64,000 bases of DNA from Sulfitobacter sp. D7 (GTDB lineage Bacteria > Pseudomonadota > Alphaproteobacteria > Rhodobacterales > Rhodobacteraceae), in NCBI RefSeq assembly GCF_003611275.1, contig NZ_CP020696.1, positions 62,001-126,000 on the forward strand, given 5' to 3'. Positions 27,055-38,726 of this stretch are shown here, in pieces. The notes beneath the pieces were generated by a model, which ran no database searches, was not told where the DNA came from, and was given only the letters and a program-made list of their open reading frames with translations. Every line of letters begins with the position of its first letter. Position 1 is the first letter of the stretch. The translations under genes and the position numbers were made by a program.

Positions 27055-28239
27055 TTAACAGTCGCTAAACAGGCTATTTGCCGAAAACTCTTCGGTGATT
27101 TTCATGGTGAGGTCCGGCAATGGTGCCTCGCCCTTCACAACTTCACCCCAAAGACCGACCTGTTTGGCCTGATGGTCACAAGCGCGCATTTCCTTGCGCC
27201 CTTCGACCGAATTTTCATAGACCGATGTTTCAAATGCATCGACCCAGGTTTCCACATCCCAGCTGTCAGTCGCTTCGATGACATCCATCCACCAGCGAAG
27301 ACCGTCAAATGCCTCGCCCGCGAAGGCCGAAGGGTAGTCACCGTTTGCGTCACGGTAGGCCGTCACGAATTCGGCGTTTGCCGGATTGTCGAGCGAGAAG
27401 TGATAACGCACGCCGGAGTTCACGCCCAATGCGGCCTCGCCTGTCGCGGCTGCAAAGATTTCATCCTGAAGCACGGGGCCGAACAGCACTTTGTTCTGAC
27501 CCATCCCAACCTGACCTGCCTGCTTGCAGAAGGTGACGCCGTCATTGCCCGTTGCCACAACCAGAATACCATCGGCGTCCGAACGCGCCATCTTGTCGAT
27601 GATGACCGAAAAGTCGCGGTTGCCAAGCGGGGCAAAGTCATTCCCGACGATCTCGACACCGGCGGCTTTTGCTTTTGCGGCAAAGTCGTCAAAGGCGCTG
27701 CGCGTGGCCTGATAATCAGCCGTGACCGCGTATACTCTCTTGATCCCGCGTTTCTTTACGAATTCAACACACATGTTCATTTCCATGGCCAACGTGTTGG
27801 ACGTACGGAATGAGTAACGCGCACCGTCCATCTTGGTAATGCTGTCGTCTGCGGAAATCGTGACCAGATGCGGCACCTTGCGCTGTGTGGACAGGCTTTG
27901 CAGTGCCAGAGTCGACGCTGAGCTGACCGCGCCAAACATCAATTGCGTGCCTTCCGCCAACAGCCGGCTTGCTTTTTGTACGGCGGGCTGGGGTTTGGTT
28001 TCATCGTCTTCCCAGCTGAAGCGGACTTTTTTGCCCAACAATTCGCCACCCCGCATGGCCACGGCAAGTTCCGCGCCTTTGCGCATGTCATTGCCGATCA
28101 AGCCGTATGCGCCCGAGAAAGACAGAATGCCCGCAATGTGATAATCTTCGGGCGTTGCGGCCCGCAGAACCATTGGCGCAGGCAAGGTACTGGCCAAAGT
28201 TAGCGCCCCGGCGCTGCGTAGAAAATTCCGACGTTTCAT
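27055..28239 (-). CDS. ABC transporter substrate-binding protein with Tat signal
   Basis: This is a periplasmic binding protein of 394 residues from the ATG at 28239, which has GGGAGGAAAA just upstream; the longer frame before it is non-coding. The N-terminus MKRRNFLRSAGALTLAS carries a twin-arginine pattern and a hydrophobic stretch ending near APMVLRAA, so it is probably exported folded by the Tat route. The core resembles amide or urea-type Liv binding proteins (AGILSFSGAYGLIGNDMRKG). It is the first gene of operon 2. The substrate is unknown; the downstream ligases and thiolase point to an acid. Confidence 0.9.
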   Translation of the reverse strand: MKRRNFLRSAGALTLASTLPAPMVLRAATPEDYHIAGILSFSGAYGLIGNDMRKGAELAVAMRGGELLGKKVRFSWEDDETKPQPAVQKASRLLAEGTQLMFGAVSSASTLALQSLSTQRKVPHLVTISADDSITKMDGARYSFRTSNTLAMEMNMCVEFVKKRGIKRVYAVTADYQATRSAFDDFAAKAKAAGVEIVGNDFAPLGNRDFSVIIDKMARSDADGILVVATGNDGVTFCKQAGQVGMGQNKVLFGPVLQDEIFAAATGEAALGVNSGVRYHFSLDNPANAEFVTAYRDANGDYPSAFAGEAFDGLRWWMDVIEATDSWDVETWVDAFETSVYENSVEGRKEMRACDHQAKQVGLWGEVVKGEAPLPDLTMKITEEFSANSLFSDC

Positions 28240-28438
28240 AGTTTTCCTCCCGGTTTCACGCCCCAAGAAGTTTCTCCTGCAAGGCGAATGATGCGCTGCC
28301 CGGGATAAATCGTTCCCGGAAAAGCAGAATACTATCAGCAAGTTTGGCGGGTTTTATCATACGTCGGATCAGCAATCGGGCGGTAACAAATCATGGATTT
28401 GCAAATGGCGCAAAAGTGCATCTGATCGCGACCGTGTC

Positions 28439-28482
28439 CCTAACCCTCCCCCATCTCTTGCATCAAGCATCGCAGGGTTAGG
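28439..28482. promoter_or_regulatory. 9-bp inverted repeat in the divergent promoter region
   Basis: CCTAACCCT at 28439-28447 pairs exactly with AGGGTTAGG at 28474-28482, with 26 bases between. It lies in the 335-base region between the divergent binding-protein gene (starts 28239) and the AraC gene (starts 28575). Nothing else was recognised in that region. It may be a paired binding site for the adjacent regulator, or a hairpin in a leader transcript. Confidence 0.5.
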
Positions 28483-28574
28483 ACTGGCAGGGAATGTCCG
28501 AAAACGCCACAAATTTGACATTTTCTGCCAAATCGATATTATTTACCCATCAGTAGAATTTTGAGGTCATCGTC

Positions 28575-29624
28575 ATGAAGGTGGGCTTGCTCCAAAACCT
28601 GCGTCTTCCCAAACATAGCATCCAGTTCATGTGTGACGTGCTGATCGAACACGGCATTGATCCTGACCCATTGCTCAAAGAAGCAGGTTTGCAGCTCAGC
28701 CTTCTCTCGGATCCATGGGGCACGCTGGACGGTATTCAGGAACTCACATTCCTGCGTGCCTTTTGCCGGAGTACAGCGCATATTGAAGGTGTCGCTTTTG
28801 TCACCGGTCTGCGTTACAGCCTGATCTCGTATGGCCCTATCGGGCTTGCCACGCTAGTTTCAGAGAATGTGACAGCGGGGCTGAGGGTTTTCACGCAAAT
28901 GCAGGGGCTGGGATACGCACTGCTGGCATATGACATCACAGAGGACGATGAAGGTTTTGCAACAGGGTTTGTTGCCGACGACCAGTATGTACCGCCCGAT
29001 CTTCTGGATTTTGTTCATGAACGGCTGCTTGGGTCCGGCCCGACCTTCTTCCGGGACCTGCGTCAAGAAAACCTGCCCATCCGTCTGATCGAATGCCCGT
29101 TGGACCGCCCGAAAGGCTGGATGAACCTAGAAGCGCGCTGGCAAACCGAAATCGTGTATCGCGCACCGCGCAGTTGCATTCACTTTCATCCTGGAACAGG
29201 CGCGCTGAAACTGCCGCTGGCGAATGCCCTTCTTGCGGTAAACTATCGTGTTTTGTGCGAGAATATGCTTGAAACCGGCCCCAAGCATACCGGAACAGCA
29301 AATTCGGTTTATCAGGTGTTGATGCAGGTGCGCGGCGTTTTTCCCAATGCGCCGGAAGTGGCCGAAACGCTTCATTTGTCAGAACGCTCTTTACATCGAA
29401 AACTTGCCAGTCAGTCGATGAGCTATCGCCAGATTATCGATAGCGTGCGCTTGCGCCGCGCACGGGAGCTTCTTGATACATCCGAGTTACCGCTGGCTGA
29501 AGTTGCAGATCGCCTCGGTTTTTCGGAAACTGCCAGCCTGTCGCGATTTTTCCGGCGGGTTTCAGGGGATTCGCCGTCCGCATATCGAAAAACCAGCAAA
29601 GGGTTATTCGCCAGTTCACGTTAG
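28575..29624 (+). CDS. AraC family transcriptional regulator (Arabinose_bd N-terminal type)
   Basis: This is a 349-residue regulator. The N-terminal two thirds match the domain found in OruR/VirS-like AraC proteins (LIEHGIDPDPLLKEAGLQLS, then YGPIGLATLVSENVTAGLRV). The C-terminal part has two helix-turn-helices, with VAETLHLSERSLHRKLASQS and LAEVADRLGFSETASLSRFF, then RRVSGDSPSAYRK. It is divergent from operon 2, the usual position for its activator. Relatives respond to small carboxylic acids or their CoA esters in other species, which fits the neighbouring ligases. Confidence 0.88.
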   Translation: MKVGLLQNLRLPKHSIQFMCDVLIEHGIDPDPLLKEAGLQLSLLSDPWGTLDGIQELTFLRAFCRSTAHIEGVAFVTGLRYSLISYGPIGLATLVSENVTAGLRVFTQMQGLGYALLAYDITEDDEGFATGFVADDQYVPPDLLDFVHERLLGSGPTFFRDLRQENLPIRLIECPLDRPKGWMNLEARWQTEIVYRAPRSCIHFHPGTGALKLPLANALLAVNYRVLCENMLETGPKHTGTANSVYQVLMQVRGVFPNAPEVAETLHLSERSLHRKLASQSMSYRQIIDSVRLRRARELLDTSELPLAEVADRLGFSETASLSRFFRRVSGDSPSAYRKTSKGLFASSR

Positions 29625-29675
29625 GATTAGACGACGAGACGCTAACACGACCATATATCAGAACGGAGTGACGCC

Positions 29676-29921
29676 ATGAACAAGTCCGATGACGAAACGC
29701 TCACCTTCAAAGAGATGGTCGGGAAATTCGACGTCACCCCCCGAACCCTGCGGTATTACGAATATCTCGAACTTCTCAAACCCACGCTACAAGGGCGTGA
29801 ACGAAGTTATGATCGCAAACAGATCGCGCGGTTCAAGCTGATCTTGCGAGGTCGTCGGTTCGGAATGAAGCTTGAAGATATAAGAGTTTGGTTAGAAATA
29901 TATAAAAACAGGGGCTCAAGA
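29676..29921 (+). pseudogene. MerR family regulator, cut off by the ISL3-type element
   Basis: The start at 29676 has GGAGTG upstream. The first about 75 residues are a good MerR DNA-binding domain: FDVTPRTLRYYEYLELLKPT, RSYDRKQIARFKLILRGRRF and GMKLEDIRVWLEIYK. The alphaproteobacterial relatives of this type (LiuR-like) control acyl-CoA catabolism. The frame then runs into the left end of the insertion element near 29922 and reads random sequence. The dimerisation helix is lost and no remnant of it was found on the other side of the element, so the gene is probably not functional. Confidence 0.8.
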
Positions 29922-31551
29922 GCGCAGCTGTCGCGTTGCCCTTTAATCGGTTCTGCCTCACTTTGTGTGGCGCAACTATCCTGAAACTGGAAAATTCAGG
30001 AGGTATAGTTGTGAGTTCGAAGAAGCACTGGTCGCCCGGGAGCGATGTTGCCGTTCAAAGCGTTGAGCGAAGTGAAAGAGGCGGGTGGATTGTATCTGGC
30101 GTCTTGGCTCCCAACGGCATTTGCCCAGACTGTGGATTGCATTCACGCCGACGTCACGGCTGGCGGCGTCGGCGGCTGCAGGATTATCCCGCGCATGGAG
30201 ACGAGGTAACGGTTGATCTCGCAATTTGCCGTTGGCGATGTCAGGCACCCGCTTGCCCACGCCGGACATTCTCAGACCAAATCGCCTCGATTGCGCGTCC
30301 ATTTGCACGTCGTACTTCGCGTGTCGGGGAGATTGTCACCCATCTTGGGCATGCGAGCGGCGGACGGCCAGCCGAGCGGTTGTTGCATCGTTTGGGCCTT
30401 GGAGTCAGCGATGACACGGTGCTTAGGCAGCTGAAGAACCGTGCCCAAGACAGTGGCGAGTCGCCGACAGTCATCGGGATCGACGACTGGAGTTGGCGGA
30501 AATCGCAAACCTACGGCACGATCATTGTGGATCTGGAGCGTCGCGTGGTGATCGACATTCTTGAGGATCGAGATGTCGTCAGCTGCACCAACTGGCTGAA
30601 GCGACACCCCGAGGTGGAAGTGATCAGCAGAGATCGCTGCGGTCTCTACGCCCAGGCAGCACGGCAAGGGGCACCGCAGGCGAAGCAGGTCGCTGACCGG
30701 TTCCATATCGTACAAAACCTGCGGCAGGCCATCGAGGAGCAAATGAACCTTCACGGCCGTGCGACCGGCAGGGCGCTGCTGTCCGACGCCGACAACATCA
30801 CCGCAGCCGGCAGCCTTCTGAAGTCACGCCTGGCGCATAGGACGTCTCGGGAAGAGATTTTCGCCACCATTCATGCGCTCCGAAATCAGGGGCTTTCATG
30901 CAGCGAGATCGGGCGGCGAACAGGGTTCCCGCGTCGCAGCATCGCGAAATGGCTGCAGTTCGAGACACCACCGGACCGCAGGCGGGCCGCTTTGAAGCCG
31001 ACATCGCCGTGGTACTTTGAAGAGTTCCTGAGCCAAAGCTGGAAGGAGGGCATTCGAACTGGCAGCGCCCTGTTCCGTCTGATCCGAGAGCGCGGTTACG
31101 AGGGGAGTCAGTCGCATTTGCAGCGTCTGTTGGCGGGCTGGCGAAAAGCAGAACAGCAAGGGAGCGACTCCAAGGTAGAGCACGAAATCCTTAAGCCAGT
31201 CCGGGACCCGGAAACGGGGCACGCGATTTCCCCGGTCATCGCAGCCGCGCTGTGCATCAAACCCCGCGGAAAGCTCACCCCGGATCAAGCGCGGAAAGTC
31301 GACGCGCTCAAGGCCGGTTCTCCCGCCTTCGCAACGATGCGAAGTCTCGCCATGCGGTTCAACGGTATCCTGCGCAGCCGCCAAGCAGACCCGCTCCCAG
31401 CATGGATCGACAACGCGATCGAATGTAGCGCGACAATCTGGGTGAGAAGAGCGCGTCAATCAGGATGAGAATCCTTGGTCGCGACACTGGTAACGATGGT
31501 GGCCTTTTCAGCCGCGATCAAGGGATTTGTGTTTTTGATTGTCGCGGCGCG

Positions 31552-33908
<2,357 letters not shown>

Positions 33909-34364
33909 CTATCCGAGCCGGCCACGACCGTCAGACCCACCCATTCTGGGCGCAACGCGGGGATTGGACCTCTCCAGTCGGGCTACGCCCTCCCTGCGAG
34001 CCCCAATCCCCGCGTTCTCATCCTGATTGACGCTGGATTCTCACCTTGTTTGTCGCGCGGCAATCGAAACCGATCTGGCGCCCATCGTGCGCTTTGCCCG
34101 CACATTGAACCGGGACTTCGATGCAGTCAAAAACGCCATCGAGATGCCATGGAGCAACGGCCAAGCAGAAGGTCAGATCAATCGCCTGAAGACGCTCAAA
34201 CGCGCCATGTACGGTCGAGCCGGTCCAGAATTGTTGCGGGCGAGAATGCTACCGTTCCGCCACACAGATTGAGGCAGAGCCCAATTAAGGGCTACGCGAC
34301 AGCAGCCCTTCAAGGGCATTTGGCGCATACACATGTTAGGTTGCCAAATAGCGGAGCCGATACC

Positions 34365-34553
34365 TCAGACAGCAAAACCGGCCTCAATCCTCACCAGAAG
34401 ATGCTCTACGCGATCACGACCAAAATGGCTGCTCAGCAGATCTTGGGGTGCATGCATGTTCAATAACGGATGCTGGCGTGACAGCCATTCTTGTGCACGA
34501 TCTTCAGATTTCAGCACGCGCTTCGCCATCTCAATCAACTGATCTCTAGTCAT
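34365..34553 (-). CDS. Orphan DUF2384 (Xre/MbcA/ParS toxin-binding) antitoxin-like protein
   Basis: This is a 62-residue protein with a strong AGGAGG site six bases before its ATG, so the short form is a real gene start and not just a fragment. It consists almost only of the toxin-binding domain: KRVLKSEDRAQEWLSRQHPL, then APQDLLSSHFGRDRVEHLLV, then RIEAGF. In complete systems this domain neutralises a RES-type NAD-degrading toxin encoded directly downstream. Here the downstream side is the ISL3 right end about 55 bases away and no RES gene is left. It lacks the usual N-terminal Xre domain. Confidence 0.75.
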   Translation of the reverse strand: MTRDQLIEMAKRVLKSEDRAQEWLSRQHPLLNMHAPQDLLSSHFGRDRVEHLLVRIEAGFAV

Positions 34554-35104
34554 CGGCGCCCTCCTCTTAACGTCCTAAGATCATGGTGAACCTAACGCTG
34601 TCACAGCATGATAACTATAGGCACAAAAATATGAAGTCTCAGGCAGTTTATGACCTTGTGACACCTGAGACAGTCAAGAAGCGCACACTCTCCGCGTCTT
34701 CACGGGCAAAGCATGAGTAGGATATGAATGGGCATGATAATTTTTCTGATGCGTATAGGGAATGGATTGGCGCGCTGTTTCATCCAGGGCGCTCTCCTCG
34801 CGGAATTTTCCCATGACGCGACGGCATCCAATGAAAACCTCGAATTAGGGGCGGTTCAAGGTGATCACGCCTTCTCGAATGGCGGGCCAAATAAGAATCA
34901 TACGAAAGGTAATCTTGCAATAAAATGGCTTAGTGAAAGATAAACGTACAATGCATCTAACCTTGGATACCGCCACTTGCATCCAGCTCACCTCAGCACA
35001 GTCGCAAACGCTGCATTCTTGACGGTTTTCCAAGTGGATTCTTGCCCACCCGATGCGCCTGCATTTTTTGGCGACCGAATCGACGGAAGCCAAAGTTTGT
35101 GTTG
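34554..35104. other. Gene-poor spacer between the antitoxin and the aminotransferase
   Basis: This is 551 bases without a supported gene. Base composition is AT-richer than the flanks. Short open frames on both strands show no known motif. The only structure noted is the inverted repeat at 34636-34671. The region may be the scar of the deletion that brought the ISL3 element and the next operon together. Confidence 0.5.
34636..34671. repeat. 8-bp inverted repeat upstream of the antitoxin gene
   Basis: GTCTCAGG at 34636-34643 pairs perfectly with CCTGAGAC at 34664-34671, with a 20-base loop. It lies 83-118 bases upstream of the antitoxin start. It could be an autoregulatory operator or a transcript hairpin. 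Confidence 0.45.
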
Positions 35105-36423
35105 TTACCAGCCAGCGAACCTAACAACTTCAGCATCGCTCACCCGTCCTGCCAACGCGTCTTCGACCGCCTGCGCCAAGATCGCTGCGCCGCGCTTGGC
35201 CTCAGCCTCGCTCAAGATCAAAGGGGGCGTCAGTTCCAGCACGTTCGAATGCATCCCGACGTAGTAGAACACCGCATCCAGTTGCCAAGCCCGGAACACA
35301 GTCTTTCGGGCCAAGTCCGCATCAACCGCGTTGCTATCCGCAGCTATCAGCTCAACGCCGATGGCCAAGCCGCGGCCCCGGATATCGCCAACCTGCGGCA
35401 GATGCGCCGTCGCGCTGGCGATCTCGGCCATCAGAACATCGCCCACGCTTTGCGCCCGAGCCGCAAGACCGTTATCTTCAATCGCGGATAAAACCGCCAG
35501 CGCCGCTGTAGCGCAGACGGGATTGCCATGGAGCGTCTGCATTGAAAACGCTGTTGTGTGATCCATAATTTCGGCCGGCCCGATCACTGCCGAGATTGGC
35601 AGCCCGCCGCCCAGCCCTTTTCCCAGAACCACGATGTCGGGCATAAAATCCTCATGCTCGAAACAATGCAGCCTGCCGGTTCGCGCCAGCCCAACTTTGA
35701 CCTCGTCGCAGACGGTCAGGATGCCGTAGCGCTCGCAGATTTCTGCCAGACGCTTCAGGAAAGTTGGAGGCGGCACGATCAACCCGCCGTCGGCCTGTAT
35801 CGGTTCAATAAAGAAACAACCCACGTCCTCTCCGGGGCAAGTGGTGGTAAGCAAATGTTCGATATGCGCCAGCAACGCGGCGCCGCTGGCATCACCCTCA
35901 AGGGGCCGAAATGGATCGGGGTAAGGCACCAATGTCAGGCCACCTGATTTCGCGACCCCCTCTTGCGCGGTATGTCCGGAAACCGCCATCGAGCCTTGCG
36001 TTCCGCCGTGGTAGGCGCCGGAAAACGCCATCATCCGCGTCCGCCCGGTTGCTGCCGGCACCACCCGTGCCACGGTTTCATTGGCATCGCTGCCAGAATG
36101 CCCCAGCCAGACCCGTCGCTCCCCCGCCCCCGGGGTCAGCTGCAATAGCCGTTCAGCCAGCGCCACCGCCGGTTCGTTGGTTCCCGACAGGATCGACGCA
36201 CCCGCTTGATCCGACAGCGCACCATCCACGGCCGCGCGCAGGGCCGGATGACTATGACCAAGACTTACAGCCCCCAGGACGCCGACAGATCAAGCAGCTC
36301 GCGGCCGCCCTCCTCAATCAGGGTGCAGCCCGAACCGCCCGTGACAGCCAGCGGAAAAAACCGAAGTTTTTGCAATGCCGACAATGCGGCCCCATCCCGC
36401 GCGATCAGGGCGACGTCGGTCAT
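35105..36423 (-). pseudogene. Class III aminotransferase with a single-base frameshift
   Basis: The gene starts with ATG at 36423, overlapping the isochorismatase stop (ATGA). The first 52 codons read MTDVALIARDGAALSAL and then ELLDLSASWG before a premature stop. One base more in the run of five C (five G on the coding strand) at 36271-36275 would give SASWGAVSLGHSHPALRAAV and continue into the long frame 36229-35105. That part has GHSGSDANETVARVV, AFSGAYHGGTQG, VCDEVKVGLARTGRLHCFEH and the PLP lysine in VVLGKGLGGGLPISA. Repaired, it would be about 439 residues, normal for omega-amino-acid or GABA-type transaminases. It is either a true pseudogene or a homopolymer sequencing error. Confidence 0.85.
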
Positions 36424-37058
36424 AGGGCCTTCAACTCTTCGAGTAGTTCTTGCGTGGCCACCTGGCGGCAGTACCCCTTAATGGTAGAAATCGAATTATC
36501 CTGTCGGGCCTGGCTTTCGGTGGCGCAGGCATCGGTCACTTGGGTTACCAGATAGCCCAGATCACAGGCATCGCGGATCGCACCTTCAACGCATTGATCC
36601 GTCAGCAACCCGCAGATCACCAGTTGCTTTACACCCAGATTGCGCAGCACATAGTCGATATGGGTCGAAACAAAGACAGAGGAGGAGGATTTCGGGAACA
36701 CAATCTCGTCCTCGCCCGGCGCAATCTGATCGATCACTTTGCCATCCCATGAGCCCTTGGCCACGTTGAAGCCGGTGATCTTGTAATCAAGGCTGCGGTC
36801 GCGCCCGTCCAGCGTCAGGCTTTCGATCGTGGTGTACATCACTTCGATCTGCTTTTCGCGGAAGGCCTTTTGCAGCGCCTGCATCCGCGGAATCACCTCT
36901 TCGAGCTGTTCAAACAGCCAGCCGTGCTTGGCTTGAAATTCTTCCTCAGTCAGGCCGTCGAATTCAGCACCGTCTCGATGAGCCGAAAAATTCTGGACAT
37001 CCACGTACAAAAGCGCCGATTGCGCCGGAACGAGGGGAACATTGCGTGTCAACGTCAT
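36420..37058 (-). CDS. Isochorismatase-family cysteine hydrolase
   Basis: This is a 212-residue alpha/beta hydrolase of the isochorismatase/nicotinamidase type. The catalytic set is visible: D20 in LLYVDVQN, K123 in IVFPKSSSSVF and C156 in ICGLLTDQCVEGAIRDACDL. Members cleave amides, ureides or carbamoyl groups. The overlap with the aminotransferase and the one-base gap to the amidohydrolase show a common transcript. A role in opening an N-acyl or ureido group of the imported compound is inferred. Confidence 0.87.
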   Translation of the reverse strand: MTLTRNVPLVPAQSALLYVDVQNFSAHRDGAEFDGLTEEEFQAKHGWLFEQLEEVIPRMQALQKAFREKQIEVMYTTIESLTLDGRDRSLDYKITGFNVAKGSWDGKVIDQIAPGEDEIVFPKSSSSVFVSTHIDYVLRNLGVKQLVICGLLTDQCVEGAIRDACDLGYLVTQVTDACATESQARQDNSISTIKGYCRQVATQELLEELKAL

Positions 37059-37059
37059 G

Positions 37060-37833
37060 TTAGACTTCCTTGAGATAGCGGTTAATGGCTGTGCTTAGGG
37101 TCTCTGCCCAAGCCGCCCGGCCTTGGGAATCCCTGATCTGGTCATTGCGAATTTCAATTAGCGAATGCGGCAGACCGCTGGCCTCGCCGTGCTGGGGCAC
37201 GAACCAGTCGGACTCGTCGTCAATCTGATAGGGCTCATTCATGCCGATGGTTAACTCGGGTCGCGCCTCTTGAACCAATCGCGCCAAATGGGTCGAGGCA
37301 TGGGTCTCGTGTCGGAACAGAAAACCAATTTCCCAAGGACGCGAGGTCTTGCCCAATGTCGGGGTGAAACTGTGGATTGCCAGCACCATCCGGCGCGACG
37401 GCTGACGCAGGTATTCCGCAACCTTTTCCTGGAAAGGCTCAAAAATCTCCCGCACCCGAGCGACGCGGGCTGCGTTGTCGAGTGCACGGTTGCCCGGCAC
37501 CGACACCCCATGGTTGCTTTCCGGGATCGCATCGGGGGCCTCGGGCGGGCGGTTACAGTCGATCACCAAGCGGCTGTAGGATTGCAGCACCGCCGGCGCG
37601 TTGAGCGTCTCGGCCATCAGCCGTGTCACCGCTTCGGCACCGATATCCCAGCCCACGTGACTGTCGCGGTCGTCCGCCTTCATACCAAGCCCGTTCAGCG
37701 CCTGCGGCACCGCTCGTCCGGCATGTTCGCACACCAGCAGCACCGGATGGTTGCTATCGGGATTGAGCACCGTGACCGGGGCGGGATCATCCGCCCCCAG
37801 CAGGGGCCGTGTCGTGTCCAGCGTCATCGTCAA
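37060..37833 (-). CDS. N-formylglutamate amidohydrolase-like protein
   Basis: This is a 257-residue protein of the FGase family (HutG-like). VLLVCEHAGRAVPQALNGLG, DSHVGWDIGAEAVTRLMAET, SRLVIDCNRPPEAPDAIPES and VLAIHSFTP are the family blocks with the metal-binding His and Glu. HutG proteins remove formate from N-formylglutamate, but there are no other hut genes here, so another N-acyl or N-formyl amino acid may be the target. It overlaps livH by four bases. Confidence 0.88.
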   Translation of the reverse strand: MTMTLDTTRPLLGADDPAPVTVLNPDSNHPVLLVCEHAGRAVPQALNGLGMKADDRDSHVGWDIGAEAVTRLMAETLNAPAVLQSYSRLVIDCNRPPEAPDAIPESNHGVSVPGNRALDNAARVARVREIFEPFQEKVAEYLRQPSRRMVLAIHSFTPTLGKTSRPWEIGFLFRHETHASTHLARLVQEARPELTIGMNEPYQIDDESDWFVPQHGEASGLPHSLIEIRNDQIRDSQGRAAWAETLSTAINRYLKEV

Positions 37834-38726
37834 ACCTTTACACTTTTAAGGGAAGCCGCCGGGATCAATCCGTTAGGCCTGAACAGCAGGACAAGCACGA
37901 CGATGCTCAGCCCAATGGGGTCGCGGAATTCCTGCATCGCCGGCGGCAGGAAGGCGGCCAGATAGATCTCGATGAACCCCAACAAGAACCCTCCTGCCAC
38001 AGCCCCACGAAGGCTGCCGAGCCCGCCAAGGATCGCGGCGATAAAGGCTTTTACCACCGGCAGGAAGCCCATATGCGGTGCCACAGAAGATCGCTGTGAA
38101 ACCCAAAGCACCGCCGCCACCCCGGCCAGCAGCCCCGACAGGGCAAAGGCGCCCGCGATCACCGTATTGGCGCGGATGCCCATCAGCCGCGCAACGTTGA
38201 AATCCTCGGCCGCGGCCCGCATCGCGATGCCGGTCTTTTGCCGCTTCATGAATATATCGAGAAAGATCAGCATCACGATCGTCGCCACGATCGCCGCAAT
38301 CTTGTTCACCCCGATCACCAACCCACCAAGGGTGATGGAATCCGAAAGCACCTGCGGCAAGATCACCGGTTGCGACCGGGTCGAGATCAGGTTCTGGAAC
38401 AGCACTTGCAAGATCATCGAAACCGCGAAGCTGGTCACCAGCATCGTCGCGCCGGAACTGTTGCGAACGGGGCGGAAGGCGATCCGCTCCATCAACACTG
38501 CGGCGATCATCGCCACCGCAATCGCCAACGGCACAGCCAGCAGGAACGATACACCGGCAATGCCACAATACATCAGCGTATAGCCGGAAATCGTCATCAA
38601 TTCACCGTGGGCAAAGTTAATCAGCCCCATGATCGAAAAGACCACCGCGAGCCCCAACGCCAGCAGCGCATAGGTGCCGCCCAAGGCGAAGGCATTGACC
38701 GTCTGTTGCAAAAGCAAGTCCATCAT
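37830..38726 (-). CDS. livH: Liv-type ABC transporter permease LivH (operon 3)
   Basis: This is a 298-residue permease. LLALGLAVVFSIMGLINFAH, then GELMTISGYTLMYCGIAG, is the N-terminal motif; VAEDFNVARLMGIRA-like sequence is central and FIAAILGGLGSLRGAVAGGF near the end. It follows livF with a four-base overlap. Confidence 0.92.
   Translation of the reverse strand: MMDLLLQQTVNAFALGGTYALLALGLAVVFSIMGLINFAHGELMTISGYTLMYCGIAGVSFLLAVPLAIAVAMIAAVLMERIAFRPVRNSSGATMLVTSFAVSMILQVLFQNLISTRSQPVILPQVLSDSITLGGLVIGVNKIAAIVATIVMLIFLDIFMKRQKTGIAMRAAAEDFNVARLMGIRANTVIAGAFALSGLLAGVAAVLWVSQRSSVAPHMGFLPVVKAFIAAILGGLGSLRGAVAGGFLLGFIEIYLAAFLPPAMQEFRDPIGLSIVVLVLLFRPNGLIPAASLKSVKV

Noticed and set aside
34728..34943. 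Possible small gene MGMIIFLMRIGNGLARCF in the spacer
   Set aside because: There is no good ribosome-binding site, no homologous motif recognised and the spacer looks degenerate on both strands.
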